A stretch of DNA of 64,000 nt from Littorina saxatilis (taxonomy: Eukaryota > Mollusca > Gastropoda > Littorinimorpha > Littorinidae). Each line of letters starts with the position of its first letter. The stretch's first letter is position 1. A model generated the notes under the pieces. The model did no database searches, had not been told where the DNA came from, and saw nothing but the letters and a program-made list of their open reading frames with translations. This document shows positions 11,304-24,027 of this stretch, piece by piece. Location of the stretch: contig NC_090246.1 in assembly GCF_037325665.1 (NCBI RefSeq), positions 16,821,980-16,885,979 of the forward strand, written 5' to 3'. A program made the translations under genes and the position numbers.

Positions 11304-11683
11304 TCTTTCTTTCTTTATTTGGTGTTTAACGTCGTTTTCAACCGTTCAACGGTTATATCGCGACGGGGAAAAAGGGGGAGATGGGATAGAGCCACTTGTT
11401 AATTGTTTCTTGTTCACAAAAGCACTAATATAATCAAACAATTGCTCCAGGGGCTTGCAACGTAGTACAATATAATGACCTTACTGCGGGGAGAATGCAA
11501 GTTTCCAGTACAAAGGACTTAACATTTCTTACATACTGCTTGACTAAAATCTGTACAAACATTGACTATATTCTATACAAGAAACACTTAACAAGGGTAA
11601 AAGGAGAAACAGAATCCGTTAATCGCCTCTTACGACATGCTGGGAAGCATCGGGTAAATTCTTCCCCCTAACCCGCGGGGGGT
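11304..11683 (-). mobile_element. SINE-like gastropod repeat with TSD
   Basis: It starts CTTTCTTTCTTTATTTGGTG on the plus strand and ends CTAACCCGCGGGGGGT. It is flanked by GGAGAAAA at 11296-11303 and 11684-11691. The left-end T-rich run would be the A-rich 3' tail on the minus strand. I recall this repeat as common in molluscs; no protein is encoded. Confidence 0.75.
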
Positions 11684-11691
11684 GGAGAAAA

Positions 11692-12324
11692 CCTAATGCT
11701 GATCAACAGCAGTTGTAGTGACAGACAAATCATAGTAATATTTCAGCGGTGTGCATTGATGCTGAGCCGTGCACCGGATATATAATTATTGTATGTAGCT
11801 CTACAGGATCTATGAATGAACCACTGTGACCGGACGAACCAAGTTTCTGCGGTCAACACGACGAGTTCTACAGCTTCATTGCAAAGTAAGGGAAATAACC
11901 GTCCTTAGTAGATGCCATCTGCCTGAAATTAGTCTCCCTTTAGCCGCAACGTAGAGCAAAACCTGTCAAAAACACGACCCCTGTGGCTTGAAACTAACTT
12001 GTTGGACAAAAATATCAAGCGTGGATCAACAATACCTTATTAAAATACTTTTTATTTTACAGAAACACTGAACATTTGAGATAAATCAAATACACGTATG
12101 TAAGTTCTTCTTGCCAAATCCTCAAACGGTATGTAACAGGGGAAGGGGAGTAACTCTAATTACGCAATTGTCACCTCGATGTTCTGGCCTGGTCGGCCGG
12201 CGTGGTAAGTGACAACTTACAATTTAGATTCCCTACGTATCGTGAAGATCATACAATGCGCGTAGTATTGATCTTAAGCATTGTAAATGCGTCATATTAC
12301 AGTACAAAATGCAGTCAATGAAAT

Positions 12325-12325
<1 letters not shown>
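11692..12325. other. Unassigned intergenic sequence
   Basis: No gene signal or clear repeat was identified. Confidence 0.3.
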
Positions 12326-12365
<40 letters not shown>

Positions 12366-12424
12366 GAGTCTCTCTCTCTCTCTCTCTCTCTGAGTCTCTC
12401 TCTCACACACAAACGCACACACGC
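12326..12424. repeat. CT microsatellite
   Basis: (CT)n with GAG interruptions that ends in a short CA run. Confidence 0.95.
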
Positions 12425-12510
12425 ATTCTTGTTATTATCTCTAGGAAGTCTCCTTAAACATCAGTACTTCTCTCATTCACTGTCGATGTCATAGAATGCC
12501 GAACTGTAAA

Positions 12511-12821
12511 CAGGGCCGGACTAGGCTAAGAGGAGGGGGGGGGGGGGGGGGGGGGGGTGGTTTGCCAGTGGTGGTCCAGGGGGATGTTCCCCCTGGCGGG
12601 GTCAAGGGGCAGAGCCCCTTGTAGGGGGCAGGAGGCGAAGCCCCCTGAAGCTGATGGGTAGGTCATATTCTGAGATAGGAAAATGGTCGCTCCTTGCATG
12701 AAACGGCATAAAATAAACAATAATAAAAAATGTTTTAAATAGGTGAGGTACATGTTTAGGCTAGGAGGGGGGTTGCGCAACCCCCATAAACCCCCCCCCC
12801 CCCCCCCATAGTCCGGCCCTG
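12511..12821. mobile_element. MITE with CAGGGCCGGACTA inverted ends
   Basis: Left end CAGGGCCGGACTA and right end TAGTCCGGCCCTG form a perfect 13 bp TIR. Long G and C runs lie just inside the ends. The copy at 7050-7334 is the same family. TIRs of this form are typical of hAT-like MITEs (family knowledge). No coding sequence. Confidence 0.8.
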
Positions 12822-13033
12822 GTAAATCAAATGATACTTGTTTAATTGTGTCTGGAAAGTCCTTGGCTGTTGTTCTCAATTATTAGGTCATCTTTTTTGC
12901 ATTGTGAATTAAGTATATATATATCTGGGGTTGAAACAGATTGCCCTTGGTGTATATGCTGTCTTTAGGAGTTTTTTTGCTCATTTTTTTTTATTTTTTT
13001 TAATCTGTCACTTTCAGAAGCAGCAGCGGCAGC

Positions 13034-16000
13034 ATGGTTTCTCGAATTAAGGACAGCCTTGCACGCCAAATTCGCGTTCCTACACAAGGGCTTATGGGAT
13101 GGCTTACGACTGTAAGTAGTTTTTAGTGTCACTTTATTCCGCTAATATAATTTCCTATTTGTGACATTGAGTATGTATTTTGAATCTAGTTAGACTGAAT
13201 GTGTTCCTAAGTAAATGACTTGAGTTCAGTACAGTTAAGTTCAAAGATGCTGATATTTGCCTCAAAACAATTCAACAATGACAAAATTCTGAGCATGAAA
13301 AAAAGCAAAAACAAATCCTCATTAAATTAAAAAGGGGAAAACATGAACTGAAAAAAAGAAACAGGCAGTGAGGGCATGGAAGCAGAAATGCCTAACTTAA
13401 GCTTCTTTTTTTTTGCAGCAAATTCTCAAGTCTAAAAACGGTGTGCTGGAGAAAAATGCAGTCCGTCTGTCCGACATACAGCCCCACCACAATGTGCTGG
13501 AAGTAGGCTTCGGGCCAGGCATTGGTTTGCAGCATGCCGCCAAGATTGTCAAAGGTTGGTTTAAAAACAAAAGAATTCTGTGCTTACCAATACGTACAAG
13601 GACAGCACATACAATACAAAATCAAATTTTTGCTTATAGAAACTTCTTCAGGACTAACGAACTGTCAACAAATAAAAACAAGGGAAACAAAAAGCAGCAC
13701 GGAACAAAAAAAGTATGAAAAGAGAATGGAGGGGAAACAAAAAAGGGAAGGAACTCTAGGCGGGAAAAGTAAATTACAGGGGAGAGAAGTGGTTATCAAG
13801 GGCATTGCTGGGAGGAAAGCTCAGAACTTTCTAATCAACAAAGCTTTTTTGTAGTCAAAATAAAAGTGATCCTAGTATGTTCACAGTTTCTTTTACCGTT
13901 TTGCTCTCCCTTGGGGGGGTTTGAATATTCAGAAAATCTGACAGAAACTCCCTTTGCAAATCTGGAACTGATATTGATAAGAACTTACATCCCTGGCAAA
14001 GTCAACAAGGATTTTCATTATTAAACTTGGCAAAAGGTTATCAGGCTTCCTTGTAGCAAAAACATTTATTAACAAAAATATTTAATTAAAAAGGCAAATA
14101 ATGACATATTTCAGCTGTACATTCTTTCTCGTGTAAGTAATTACATTTACCACCAGAGATGTGTTCAAGGTTTTTACACAGGATAAGAGTGTCTATTTAC
14201 TTAAACACAAGTGGGGATAAATCAGTGGTGATAAACATGAGCATGTACCTGCAGGAAGCAAGCAGGTCATGCACCTTTGATTCCTGAGTTCAAAAGTCAA
14301 CAACACTGCTCTTTGTTTTTAGACAACTACCCTGAATCTTGTAGCTACATCAAGTGACAGCAATGTGCTGTCATGTTTTTCCATTTGTTTCGTATTGGGT
14401 GAAAAAGTGAAAAGAATAATTCAAGGAAGGCAGAAGATCCAGTTTGGTTACACACACAAAACACAGATAATGAAATCTGTGGAAACTGGTCTTCTTCTTC
14501 TTCTTCTTGTCGATCACTCAGATGGAAACGCCGGTTCTCCGCGCAAATGTTGCCGTGCGCTGTAGGTCGTCCAGACTGCCATAGAGCTTCCCTTGCACCG
14601 TGGTCGCCTCAGCCCAGATCTGGCTCCTGAGGCCATCGTGTAGTGGGCAAGTCTGCAGCAGGTGTTCCGTTGTCATGCTGCCTGTTTGACAAGGGCACTG
14701 GTCTGACTTGCCAATTCTGAACTTGGTGAAAAGGTGGTGGTTCATTTGGTTGTGGCCTGTCCGCAGCCTGAATATGAGGACCTGCTCAGACCTTGTGAGC
14801 AGGTGAAAGGCGTCGTTTTTGTTGTAGTGTGGGTGCTGCTGCAACCACTTTTTGTGTTGCTTGGCCTTGATGATGGTCTTGGCTTCTTTGAAGGTGGTTG
14901 ATCTGTCATTCTGGTCCTTCGTAGTGCCCTCCTTTGCCAGAGTATCTGCGGCTTCGTTGCCTAGTATGTTGCAGTGAGAGGGGACCCATTGCAGCACGAC
15001 TGTGTGGGCTCTGCACAGGGAGGTCAAGGCGGATGACAGGTCATTCAGTTCTTTGTCTCTGGCAGTGTCTAAGGCCTGCAGGACTGACTTTGCGTCGCTG
15101 AAGAACACAACGTTGTTGGAGGAGAGTGGACTGTGCTCAATGTGGGCTGCACCTGTCTGGAGCGCTACTGCTTCAGCCTTGAAGTTGGTGAACTGAAATG
15201 ACCTGTCATCCGCCTTGACCTCCCTGTGCAGAGCCCACACAGTCGTGCTGCAATGGGTCCCCTCTCACTGAAACTGGTCTGATGACTGTTTGTGAAAAAA
15301 ATTAATTCAAGGAAGGCAGAAGATGCAGTTTGGTTACACACACAGATAAAATCTGTGCAATCTGGTTTGATGAGCGGTTAGTTAGTTAGTTAGCTAGTTA
15401 GTTAGCTGTTGCTTTTCGGGTCCAGCGGACCATAATAGGCCAAATCAGGACCCCTTGATGAGCGGTGTGTGTAATTATTCTTCACAAAGTTGATAAAGTT
15501 AAGTAAAATATATTTGGATTTTGGGCAAACAGTAAGTAACAAACATTAATGAAGTTTATTCTTTGACTATTATGACTTACCTTTGCTTCTTCTTTGCACA
15601 ACTAATGTGTCTTTTTTTATATGAACAGATGGTCCTGGAAAGGTCTGTGGAGTGGAAATATCAACCTACATGTTAGAAAAAGCTTCCTCACGACTTCGGC
15701 GACCTATTCACGACATGAAAATGGAACTGACCTTTGCTTCTGTGGAAAACCTTCCATTCGGCACAGATAGATTCGACAGGGTCTATCACTGCAATACCTA
15801 TTACTTTTGGCCCAGCATGCAAGACGGACTAAATGAAATTTACAGAGTGATGAAACCTGGTGCGTTTATGGTAACTACGCTTAACATTCACAGCATTAAG
15901 GCGGCGCAGTCGAGAGGGCTTCTCAAGTACGGAAACCCTGACCCTGTTAACTACATGTGTGCCCTGGAGTTGACCGGCTTCAAAGACGTCAAAATGGAAT

Positions 16001-16179
16001 ATTACAGAGAAGGAAACCAGAGCTATCAAGCCATTTTTGCATACCTCCCAGTGAAACCAGCATTGCCTGTTGATGAGTTAGAAGAGGAAGATATGCAAGC
16101 TGCTGCAAGTGACACATCTGATGCAAGTTCTGCGCCCAACAGTGACCTGCCTCCTAAAACGAATCCCAGCAAATCTTGA
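13034..16179 (+). CDS. Class I SAM-dependent methyltransferase, YdaC-like, 3 exons
   Basis: Coding exons are 13034-13111, 13419-13554 and 15629-16179, giving 254 residues. All junctions have GT/AG and the frame is kept. Residues 52-63 are the SAM-binding motif I (VLEVGFGPGIGL). Glu81 in GVEIS is the acidic residue expected to bind the ribose of SAM. FDRVYHCNTYYFW near 120-132 and the EIYRVMKPGAFMV stretch match the Methyltransf_11 fold. The N-terminus (ARQIRVPTQGLMGWL) resembles bacterial YdaC-type enzymes, so that family is the best guess; the substrate is unknown. The acidic Ser-rich tail after residue 225 is probably disordered. The acceptor at 13017 just before the ATG suggests an upstream noncoding exon. 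Intron 2 holds a LINE insertion at 14493-15269. Confidence 0.87.
14493..15269 (-). mobile_element. 5'-truncated LINE (RNase H end) with inverted 5' duplication
   Basis: On the minus strand it encodes the end of an RNase H domain (NFKAEAVALQTG, FFSDAKSVLQAL, VLQWVPSHCNILGNEAADTL) and the C-terminal zinc cluster CPCQTGSMTTEHLLQTC before a stop near 14518. The 3' end is a (CTT)n tract on the plus strand. It is flanked by GAAACTGGTCT at 14482-14492 and 15270-15280, an 11 bp target-site duplication. The 5' end is peculiar: 15197-15270 is a perfect 74 bp inverted copy of 14972-15045. It lies in intron 2 of the methyltransferase, in antisense orientation. Confidence 0.9.
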
Positions 16180-16840
16180 AAAGCCCCACTCTCGCAAGCC
16201 TTGTTTTGTATGACTGATAGACGGGCTCAATGGCCTAGTGGATTAATTCCGGCCTCCCATGGGGAAGGTTACGTATTCAAATCCTGACGCGCCTGGTGGG
16301 TTAAGGGTGAAGATTTTTCCGATCCCCCATGTCAACTTAGGTGCAGACCTGGAAGTGCCTTATCCCCCTTAGTGCATACACGCAACCACAAGACCATGTG
16401 CACACAGAAAACGTCTGTAATCCATGTCAGAGTTCAGTAGGTTGTAGAAACTTGAAATTACCAAGCATGCATCCCCCCAAATTGGCGCGTGGCTGCCTTA
16501 ATTGCAGGGTAAAAATCGTCACGTAGGAATTTCACCCAATGAACGCAGAAGAAGTATGACTGATGGTATGTAGATAAATGCACGTAAAAAAAAATTATGT
16601 CCCTGTTTGTTAAACATGTACTTTTGCGTCTTCAATCCTTTGGCAAGGAGCCAGAGTAATTCAGACCAACGTGCTAAATATTGTACAAGACTTATTTATT
16701 TAAACTGACATCTTTAGTCGAGCTTGTTCTTTTAGAATGGTGAGAGATTGTGGTGATCAAATTAAAAAGAGACAAAGGGCTGTATTTGCTAATTGTTTCT
16801 GTTTGCAAAAGGGAATGCTCAGGGTATTATTGTGAATAAA
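16180..16840 (+). other. 3' UTR region of the methyltransferase gene, with SINE
   Basis: This is the sequence after the stop. An AATAAA signal at 16835-16840 is the first good polyadenylation candidate, so the SINE at 16219-16553 is probably transcribed in the 3' UTR. This is inference without transcript data. Confidence 0.4.
16219..16553 (+). mobile_element. Full-length tRNA-derived SINE with perfect TSD
   Basis: The tRNA-like head starts near GACGGGCTCAATGGCCTAGT with a B-box-like TATTCAAATCCTGAC. It is followed by the family's central domain (AATCCATGTCAGAGTTC) and the tail ending AACGCAGAAGAAG. It is flanked by GTATGACTGAT at 16208-16218 and 16554-16564. The family also occurs at 37174, 54233, 55557, 59287 and 63880. 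Confidence 0.92.
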
Positions 16841-17529
16841 AAAGGGATGGACCGCACCCAAACTGTCATAACAGGATCTTGGATGAAATGTCAGTATCCT
16901 CCCTCCAGACAGCTCTGCTCTTTTCTCAAGTCTGTCAGGACCTATGCTTTCAAGATCTCACTTGTAGTGATTTCTGAAAAATCCTTGCATTATTTTCCCA
17001 GCCTATCTTGCAGAAAATGAATGAAGCGGATGGGAATCGATGCTTTATCTGAGCCCTCTTCAAGGGCTCACATCCATGAGAGGTGGCATAGGACAAATGT
17101 CCTGGACAATGCAAAAGTGGTGACCATTGGAAGCTCTTCTCTATAAAAAGCTCATAAAGTCTCCACAAGTTTCGTTTGCTTGGAGAGACACATCGCTTCG
17201 CAAAACATCGATAAGATAGCAAATCAAACTACTGTAAATTGGAAAGTACTGACAATGTCCGGATCAAATCAAAGTATATTCGGACAATGACCACTTTGTG
17301 ACAAAAACAATAGGACATATGTCCTCTTGCATGACAAATTGTATAGGACATTTGGAACAAATATCCTTGTATTTCCGATGTCCGATGTGGATGTGAGCCC
17401 CTGCCTCTTTCTCTTTTCTTGATCAAATATTACACAGAAAAACAGGTGGTAAGATTTTCTTCTAGTGGTATACAAGACTTGCACACACACACTCTTGCCT
17501 TTTTTTTATTTCTGAAACAAAACCAATGA
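16841..17529. other. Intergenic sequence between convergent genes
   Basis: No coding signal or clear repeat. It lies between the predicted 3' ends of the methyltransferase (+) and the Ly6-like gene (-). Confidence 0.35.
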
Positions 17530-18740
17530 CAGTAGGAATACTTTAATCTTTTTTATTATGTAAAAAAAGGTATATCATACAAATTTCATATAGAATTCAT
17601 GTAATATGTACATACAATCATTTTGCAAAGCACTGATATGTTTCCTTATTATATGTTGCATACAAGATTTAAGTGGCAGCAAATAGCAACAATCAAACAT
17701 TCTTGACAGTTTGTATTTTCCAAAACTGCATAACTTTAAAAAAAATAGTTAAACTTTAAATTTTGGACAAGAATATTTCTAAATACATGCAATCTGATGG
17801 AATGTACTAAGATTCTTTCACAAAATTACATTCAGCATGCTGATCTGATGATTTCAGAAAATGTGTGTGGGAAAAACAAAGGAAATAAGAACACTACTTA
17901 ACTTTAGTATACATGTACAGTATTACTTTTACAGAAGTCTTTAAAACAAGGATTGCTAATATGGGAAAAGCAGCAAAATTGCTGACATACATGTGACAAT
18001 TGAAATTCATCTTTCCACTTCTTCTTTCAAACACCATGCATACTTTCAAGATTAGATACACAAGTCTGGACTGTCGCTCTGTATAAAAAAAAAAAGAAGC
18101 TATTTACACTTTGTACATTTTGCAGCAGAATATCTGAAAATAAATTTTTTGAAATGGCTGCTTCACTTTAAAAACCAATCAAAGCCAGTGTTGGCTGTAT
18201 GTGTCAATCGCAAGAACATCATTGGCATTCTGTGGTACTTCTTGTTTTGCTTGAACTTTTTCCAGAAGGCTGTGGGATGGAATATGGGCAAGGATGAATG
18301 GGAGCAAGCTGGGGGTGGGTATATCGGAGGGGGCAATGTACAGGAAAAGGGGTAGCAACTGTGATAACATGACACTCTCCTGACTAGCCAAAAGTGTCCC
18401 TAAACTGCAGGACATGTCCTTTCCGGACAGGTATATTTTGGTATGACAGAAGGTGGCCTGAACAGAGGATCCTCACGTTATGGCTAACACTGCACCCCGC
18501 TGCTGATTCAAGTCTTCGTTTAATTACAAATGATAGGAACCTCACCAACCACTAAAACAGTAAGACTTTACACTAAGTTAACAGCCAGTCAGATCACCAT
18601 TGGATGTTCTTGTAAATGTAATGGTTTGCATGAAGCTGTGTCAGTGTGTGTTTTGATCAGACGTGAAAATAAAACTTTGCGAAAATAAAACTTGATGATT
18701 GAAATGACAGCAGTGTAACAATGATTGGCAAGTTTTCAGG
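17530..18740 (-). other. Probable 3' UTR of the Ly6-like gene
   Basis: AT-rich, repeat-poor sequence follows the stop codon at 18741. A minus-strand AATAAA lies at 17552-17557, so a ~1.2 kb 3' UTR ending near 17530 is plausible. No other gene was seen. Confidence 0.45.
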
Positions 18741-21728
18741 TCATCGCCACAGCAACCAGACAGACAGCAGGGACCCAAGCAGCAGTGCTATGCTGGATGT
18801 CACCCCACTGGCACCAAGCTGAAACAGACCAAAAAAATGTTCTGATAATAAAATCTAGTAGCACAGACGTAATAGCTGAAGAAAAGTGTCAGTAACTGTT
18901 ATACAGTGCCTCCTATGTGTGAGAACTAAGCTGTGGTTTTACATGATGGGATCCTATCTACTGTGTTTCTCTGTATATAGTGTGCCTAAAGAACAAGTTC
19001 TGTCTGTAACCACACTCAGAAAGTAAAGTTGTATCACACTGTCATGTAAAGTAAATTACAATTTACATTACAATTAACATTTGAGGCATGGAGATAAAAC
19101 ACCTAAAGGACGCAATGAAGGAAGAAGAAGCATGTTTTACAAATTTCACTGAAAATTAAGAGAAAAACAAAAATGAATAACCTAGCATCATCACACAAAC
19201 TCACCGTCACGTAGTAATTACAGCGGTCTCCTTGGCAACACTCCAAGCACTCCCAGTCTCGGTACCAATCTCTCATGCACGTCAGACCTAGCTGTCGTTG
19301 TCGGTGATTGCAGTATGCTAATGTGCCGCAGCTTTTGCCAATGATGTGTATCTTTTCACTTCTGGGTGTCCAGAAATCAGGAGCTGATGAAGAACACATA
19401 AAGCCGTTTCAATGATTGAATGAAGGAATGGGGCATAGATAAACTAATCCAGTTCATGAATCATTGATTGAAGGACTGTCAAACACATCTCGATTATTAT
19501 AGGCAGCAGCTCGAGAACTGGCATACTCTCGGTCACTATAATTAACAGGATAATTGATTGAGAAAAGAACTCCAACTTTGCCAAATTTTGTTTTATGGAT
19601 CCAGTAGTCTTAGTCTTGAAACAATATGAGTCGCACACTAAACACACACTAGTATAAACAAGTGACAAGCACGCCTTTCAATTTCATCCAGAAAAAAACG
19701 AAGATCTGTGATTTTTTTCAAACACAGCAGCTAAAACGCGAATCACTCAGTGACTCAATCAATGAATCAGGAGGAGATGGATTTTCATAGGGGTATAACC
19801 ACCTCAAACTGAAAACACATGGTTGTTGTTTTTACATTTAGTGACGTTTTAACATAGACTTGGAATTGAGACGAGGGTCGTGGTGTGTGTGTGTAGATTG
19901 ATTCTGAGGAAACTACTGCACCAATCTTCATGAAACTTTACATAAAAATTCTTTCAGATGATATCCCCAGGACATTTTTTTTCTTTTTTCGCTTAATGAC
20001 TTTCATGATGAAATGCAGTGCGTACAGTATCATTCTGTGGGTTTGACAGATTGACTAAATGTATTAATTTCGCTTCACGCGACTTGTTTTAAAGAGGTTT
20101 AATCGCTTCAATATCATCTGTCAACATTGATTGTAGTGGCACACACTCTCAAATAAATCTCTAGACTTATGAATTCATCCGGGCAAAAGGAAGATGCATA
20201 CATATTTATGTAAACCAGTGCCCAAAGTACAAAAATCAGCTTTGGAGGCAAAGCCAGCCACACAGGATTTAGATTTTAGAGCTAAATGAAAAGCCCTATA
20301 AAAACTGGGAACACAAAAAGGTTTGCAAGAGCATAACTATATCAGGCACAAACAGCAGCCAGACCCCATCACAAACAGTTACTCCACATCTCATGAGAGC
20401 GTTGTCCACCCACGTACCAAAGTCGTCGAGCTACTATAAATAGCTCATGCTTTGGCAGGGAGACAACTCCGTCAATGCCGAGCAGCTGCCTGTGACAAGG
20501 GGGACTATTGCGTCACCCTGTCACACATGTTTACATACCTTTCCATTGTATTTGTGTGATGCAGGTGTCTTGGGACTGTCTGCACTGGACGCTGGACTTG
20601 ATGCACTTGTCCTTGTTGTCGAACTGGCCGTTGCACACGTAACACTCCAACCCCAGTGCTGCAGCAAACATAGAAAAATTGTTAGTCTAGGTGTTTTGGA
20701 TAAGGATTTATGTTACATATCAAATATGTGCAGCAACTGCTGGAACAGAATGGAAGACAATCTCAAGATTAAGGTGTTTTGTTTTTTTAAATCATCTAAA
20801 GTCTTAGTCAATACTCAGGAACTGCATGCCCCTAATGGTTTCACTGTAGGTGAGGACGTTAAGAAATATTTATCATCATCTAGATTAACCCCCTTAAGAG
20901 GGTTGTCGATATGAATGCATGTCACCACACTAATCTAGTTATTTACTGACTAATTGAGTAGTTGACTAAAGGAATAGACTCAAAAGTGTTCACTATTCCA
21001 CGGGGCTGATTCTGTAAATAATCGCTTTAAAGGAAAGGTTCAAACTCTAATTCTCTTATCCAGTTCTGTTACAACTCACACCAAGATTGCAGAATGGAAA
21101 GTGATAGATGAGTTATATTTATGAGATTGAACCTGTAAATTAGAAAAGATTGAGAAGAGAAAAGTTCTTAAAAGTTAAAAAGGCCTCTTAGTTTTACTCT
21201 TAGTCTTTACTTTCTTGTTTTTGTTACACTTACATACATAGCAAACCAAGAACATATGTGTAGAGCTAAGATTAAGAAATGTAACGTATAGGTAAAATAA
21301 TAGTGCTTGTAAATAAGCAAAACTGAAGACAACAGCAGTGATTTACACAATAATACTGCATTGAAAGTACCTATTTCCGGGTTTGCATTGTCCGTGTTTT
21401 AAAACTGTTTTTCTTGCAGAAAAAAATACACAAGAAAAGCTAATTCTATAAAAATGGAAAAATTAACACATCAAAAACGACTGCTTAACTCAATATTTAA
21501 AACCGAGTGACTGGACTCAAAGATTCTCAACAACCAGCAAGGCATCCGCTCTTCGAGAATGGCATACAATGGCCGCCATTTTCTGACCCAATTTTGTCAA
21601 AGATAGGAGACACAGGTGAGAAACTGACAGAAACTTTAGAAATACGAATTCCAAACGATCGTTTCAAATTCGGACTTACTGCATGTAATAATCGCCAGGA
21701 AACACAATATTCCGAGCTGTAAATCCAT
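18741..21728 (-). CDS. Ly6/uPAR three-finger protein, GPI-anchored, 4 exons
   Basis: Coding exons on the minus strand are 21680-21728, 20539-20658, 19205-19383 and 18741-18818, all with GT/AG and a consistent frame, giving 141 residues. Residues 1 to about 18 are a signal peptide (MDLQLGILCFLAIITC). The mature protein opens with LECYVCNG, the usual Ly6 start, and closes with ECCQGDRCN at 104-112, the diagnostic CC-x3-CN ending. Residues 117-141 are small then hydrophobic (SIALLLGSLLSVWLLW), as expected for a GPI-attachment signal. The protein should sit on the outer cell surface. The ligand is unknown. One alternative is a secreted form if the last exon is skipped. The exon layout (signal, finger 1, fingers 2-3, GPI) is normal for the family. 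Confidence 0.87.
19831..20092 (+). mobile_element. Internally deleted ACATTTAGTCAAG-family element
   Basis: It keeps the ends of the family (TTTTTACATTTAGTGACG start, TTCGCTTCACGCGACTTG end) and the GAGACGAGGGTCGTGG motif but lacks most of the ~880 bp body. It lies in the second intron of the Ly6-like gene. Confidence 0.7.
20659..21679. other. First intron of the Ly6-like gene
   Basis: AT-rich intron; no repeat or exon was recognised inside it. Confidence 0.5.
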
Positions 21729-22192
<464 letters not shown>

Positions 22193-22347
22193 ATATGAAG
22201 GGCGAAGTATGCAGATGCATCGTATTCCTTTAGACAGAAACTTAAATGTTTTGTGCTGTTTTGCATGTCATTTGTATGTGATGAAAAAGAGTAAATCAAT
22301 AAATAGAATGTTTGTGTGTGTATGTGTGTGTGTGGGGTGTGTGTGTG

Positions 22348-22661
22348 CAGGGGCGGAGTAGTTAAGCCAGAAGGGGGGGGAGGGGGTTACAACCTGGGGT
22401 CCAGGGGTAGACCCCTTGTGGGGTACATGGGCAAGGCCCCGTTGGGGGGTCTGGGTGGCTTTGCCCCCCAGAAGCTGAAGAGTTTTAGCTATTTTATGAA
22501 CAATTTATGGCTTATCCTTGATTTTAAACATGATCAACTGGTGTCAGCAGCCACTCATTATTTCTTTTAAAGTTAGTATTAATTTTTTTTTGACAGCCGG
22601 GGGAGGGGGGGGGGGTTCCGGAACTCCTGTAACCCCCCCCCCCCCCCCCAATCCGCCCCTG
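22348..22661. mobile_element. hAT-like MITE, CAGGGGCGGA ends, in GT repeat
   Basis: Left end CAGGGGCGGA; right end ATCCGCCCCTG. G-rich and C-rich runs lie inside the ends. GT-rich sequence on both sides shows insertion into a (GT)n tract. Confidence 0.78.
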
Positions 22662-22991
22662 GTGTGTATGTGTGTGCGTGTGTGAATGTTTGTGTGTGTG
22701 TCTGTGTGTTTATGTGTGTTGTGTGTGTCACTGTGTGCGTGTGTGTGTGTGCAGCACAAAAGGTGACTATGCAGGCCTGGAGGAACGCAGCAAGCAGGTG
22801 AAGGGATGGAGAAGAAACTTCAGTTCCCTGACAACCCGTGGAAGGGTGAATGTGAGTGAGAAGCAATTTGAATTAATTCATTCTGAATCTGATTTTTCAT
22901 GTACACACCATTTTTGTCTCATGGTTTTTGATTCTTTACATGAAAATTGCAATAACACAGCGTCGCGGTGTGATCAAATTGTTTCAGTAGT
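22662..22991. other. GT-rich and unassigned sequence
   Basis: Continuation of the split (GT)n tract, then sequence without recognisable features. Confidence 0.35.
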
Positions 22992-23250
22992 AAGGCCACA
23001 ACAACAAAACATAGTCTGTTTACGGTATCCTGACCGACCCTATTTTTTCGCGCGACCCTAGTCTTTTTTTTTTGGCATTTGGAAAAAAAATAATAAAAAA
23101 TTTAAAAAGTCTGTTTTTTGGCAAAATAACTTAAAAATATGTGTTTAAAAAAAATTTAAAAAAATTAAAATCCCGACCTACCGCGTACCGACCCTATTTT
23201 GTTTTTGACTATGTTACCGCAAACAGACTTTTTTTTTTGGGGGGGGGCCC
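22992..23250. mobile_element. Palindromic MITE, AGTCTGTTTACGGTA family
   Basis: The left end AAGGCCACA...AGTCTGTTTACGGTA is mirrored by GTTACCGCAAACAGACTT...GGGGCC. The interior is A/T-homopolymer rich, with GACCGACCCTATTTT and its inverse. The copy at 52850-53083 belongs to the same family. Confidence 0.72.
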
Positions 23251-24027
23251 AATCTATGGCAGTGGTGGTGGTTGTTTACCTGTGTGTTTGTGTGTGTGTG
23301 TGTGCATGTTTGTGTGTTTGTGTGTGTGTGTGTGTGTGCTCTCTCACCAGTTAGGGGCATTTCATGTGACAATAAGTGGTTTTCTTGCTTTTATAAGGTG
23401 GATTTGTAAAGTTTAGAAATTTGTAGCATTACAAAGTAAAAGTCTTGCTCTTTGTTTAACTGTGACTGCTATCATTTTTGTCTCATAGTACATGTGTAAA
23501 ACCCAGAACTTGCTAAGTTTTAAATTTTGTTTTGCATTCTTATGTATAATTCTAATGGAAACCCCAAACTAAGTTCAATTTTATATATGTTTCGTTCTGC
23601 AACTTTTACAAGTTTAATTTCAGATTGTAATGGCAACATACTTGACCTGTGGACTTACTGGGTACTATCTGTGGACTGTTTACAAGAACAAGAAAACAGC
23701 AGTAGCAGCAGCAACAGCAAAAGAACGTTCTTCCTCCTGAATAGGACACCTGTCAACAAGCCATTCTGAAAGGGGATTGAGGTTTCTTTTAGTGTTTTTT
23801 GTTTGTTTGTATTGATAGTATATAGTGGTCATGGCATAATGCAGATATCACCCTGTGGAATTGACTTAACTGAAAGAAGAGTGAACAGTTTGAGATTAAT
23901 TTATTGCCAGGATGAAGCTCACATGGGACTAAATGTGGACATTACTGTGGTTACTTCTATGTTCCCACAGGCTCATGCCATGTCTTCGCTTTCCTTTGTG
24001 CTTAGATTGTCGCATGGTTTTTATATT
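23251..24027. other. Unassigned sequence with a GT tract
   Basis: (GT)n at 23280-23339, then AT-rich sequence. No exon was recognised. Confidence 0.35.

Noticed and set aside
14518-15240. A 240-codon host gene on the minus strand
   Set aside because: The content is LINE RNase H and zinc cluster, the first residues come from an inverted duplication, and the whole is bounded by a target-site duplication.
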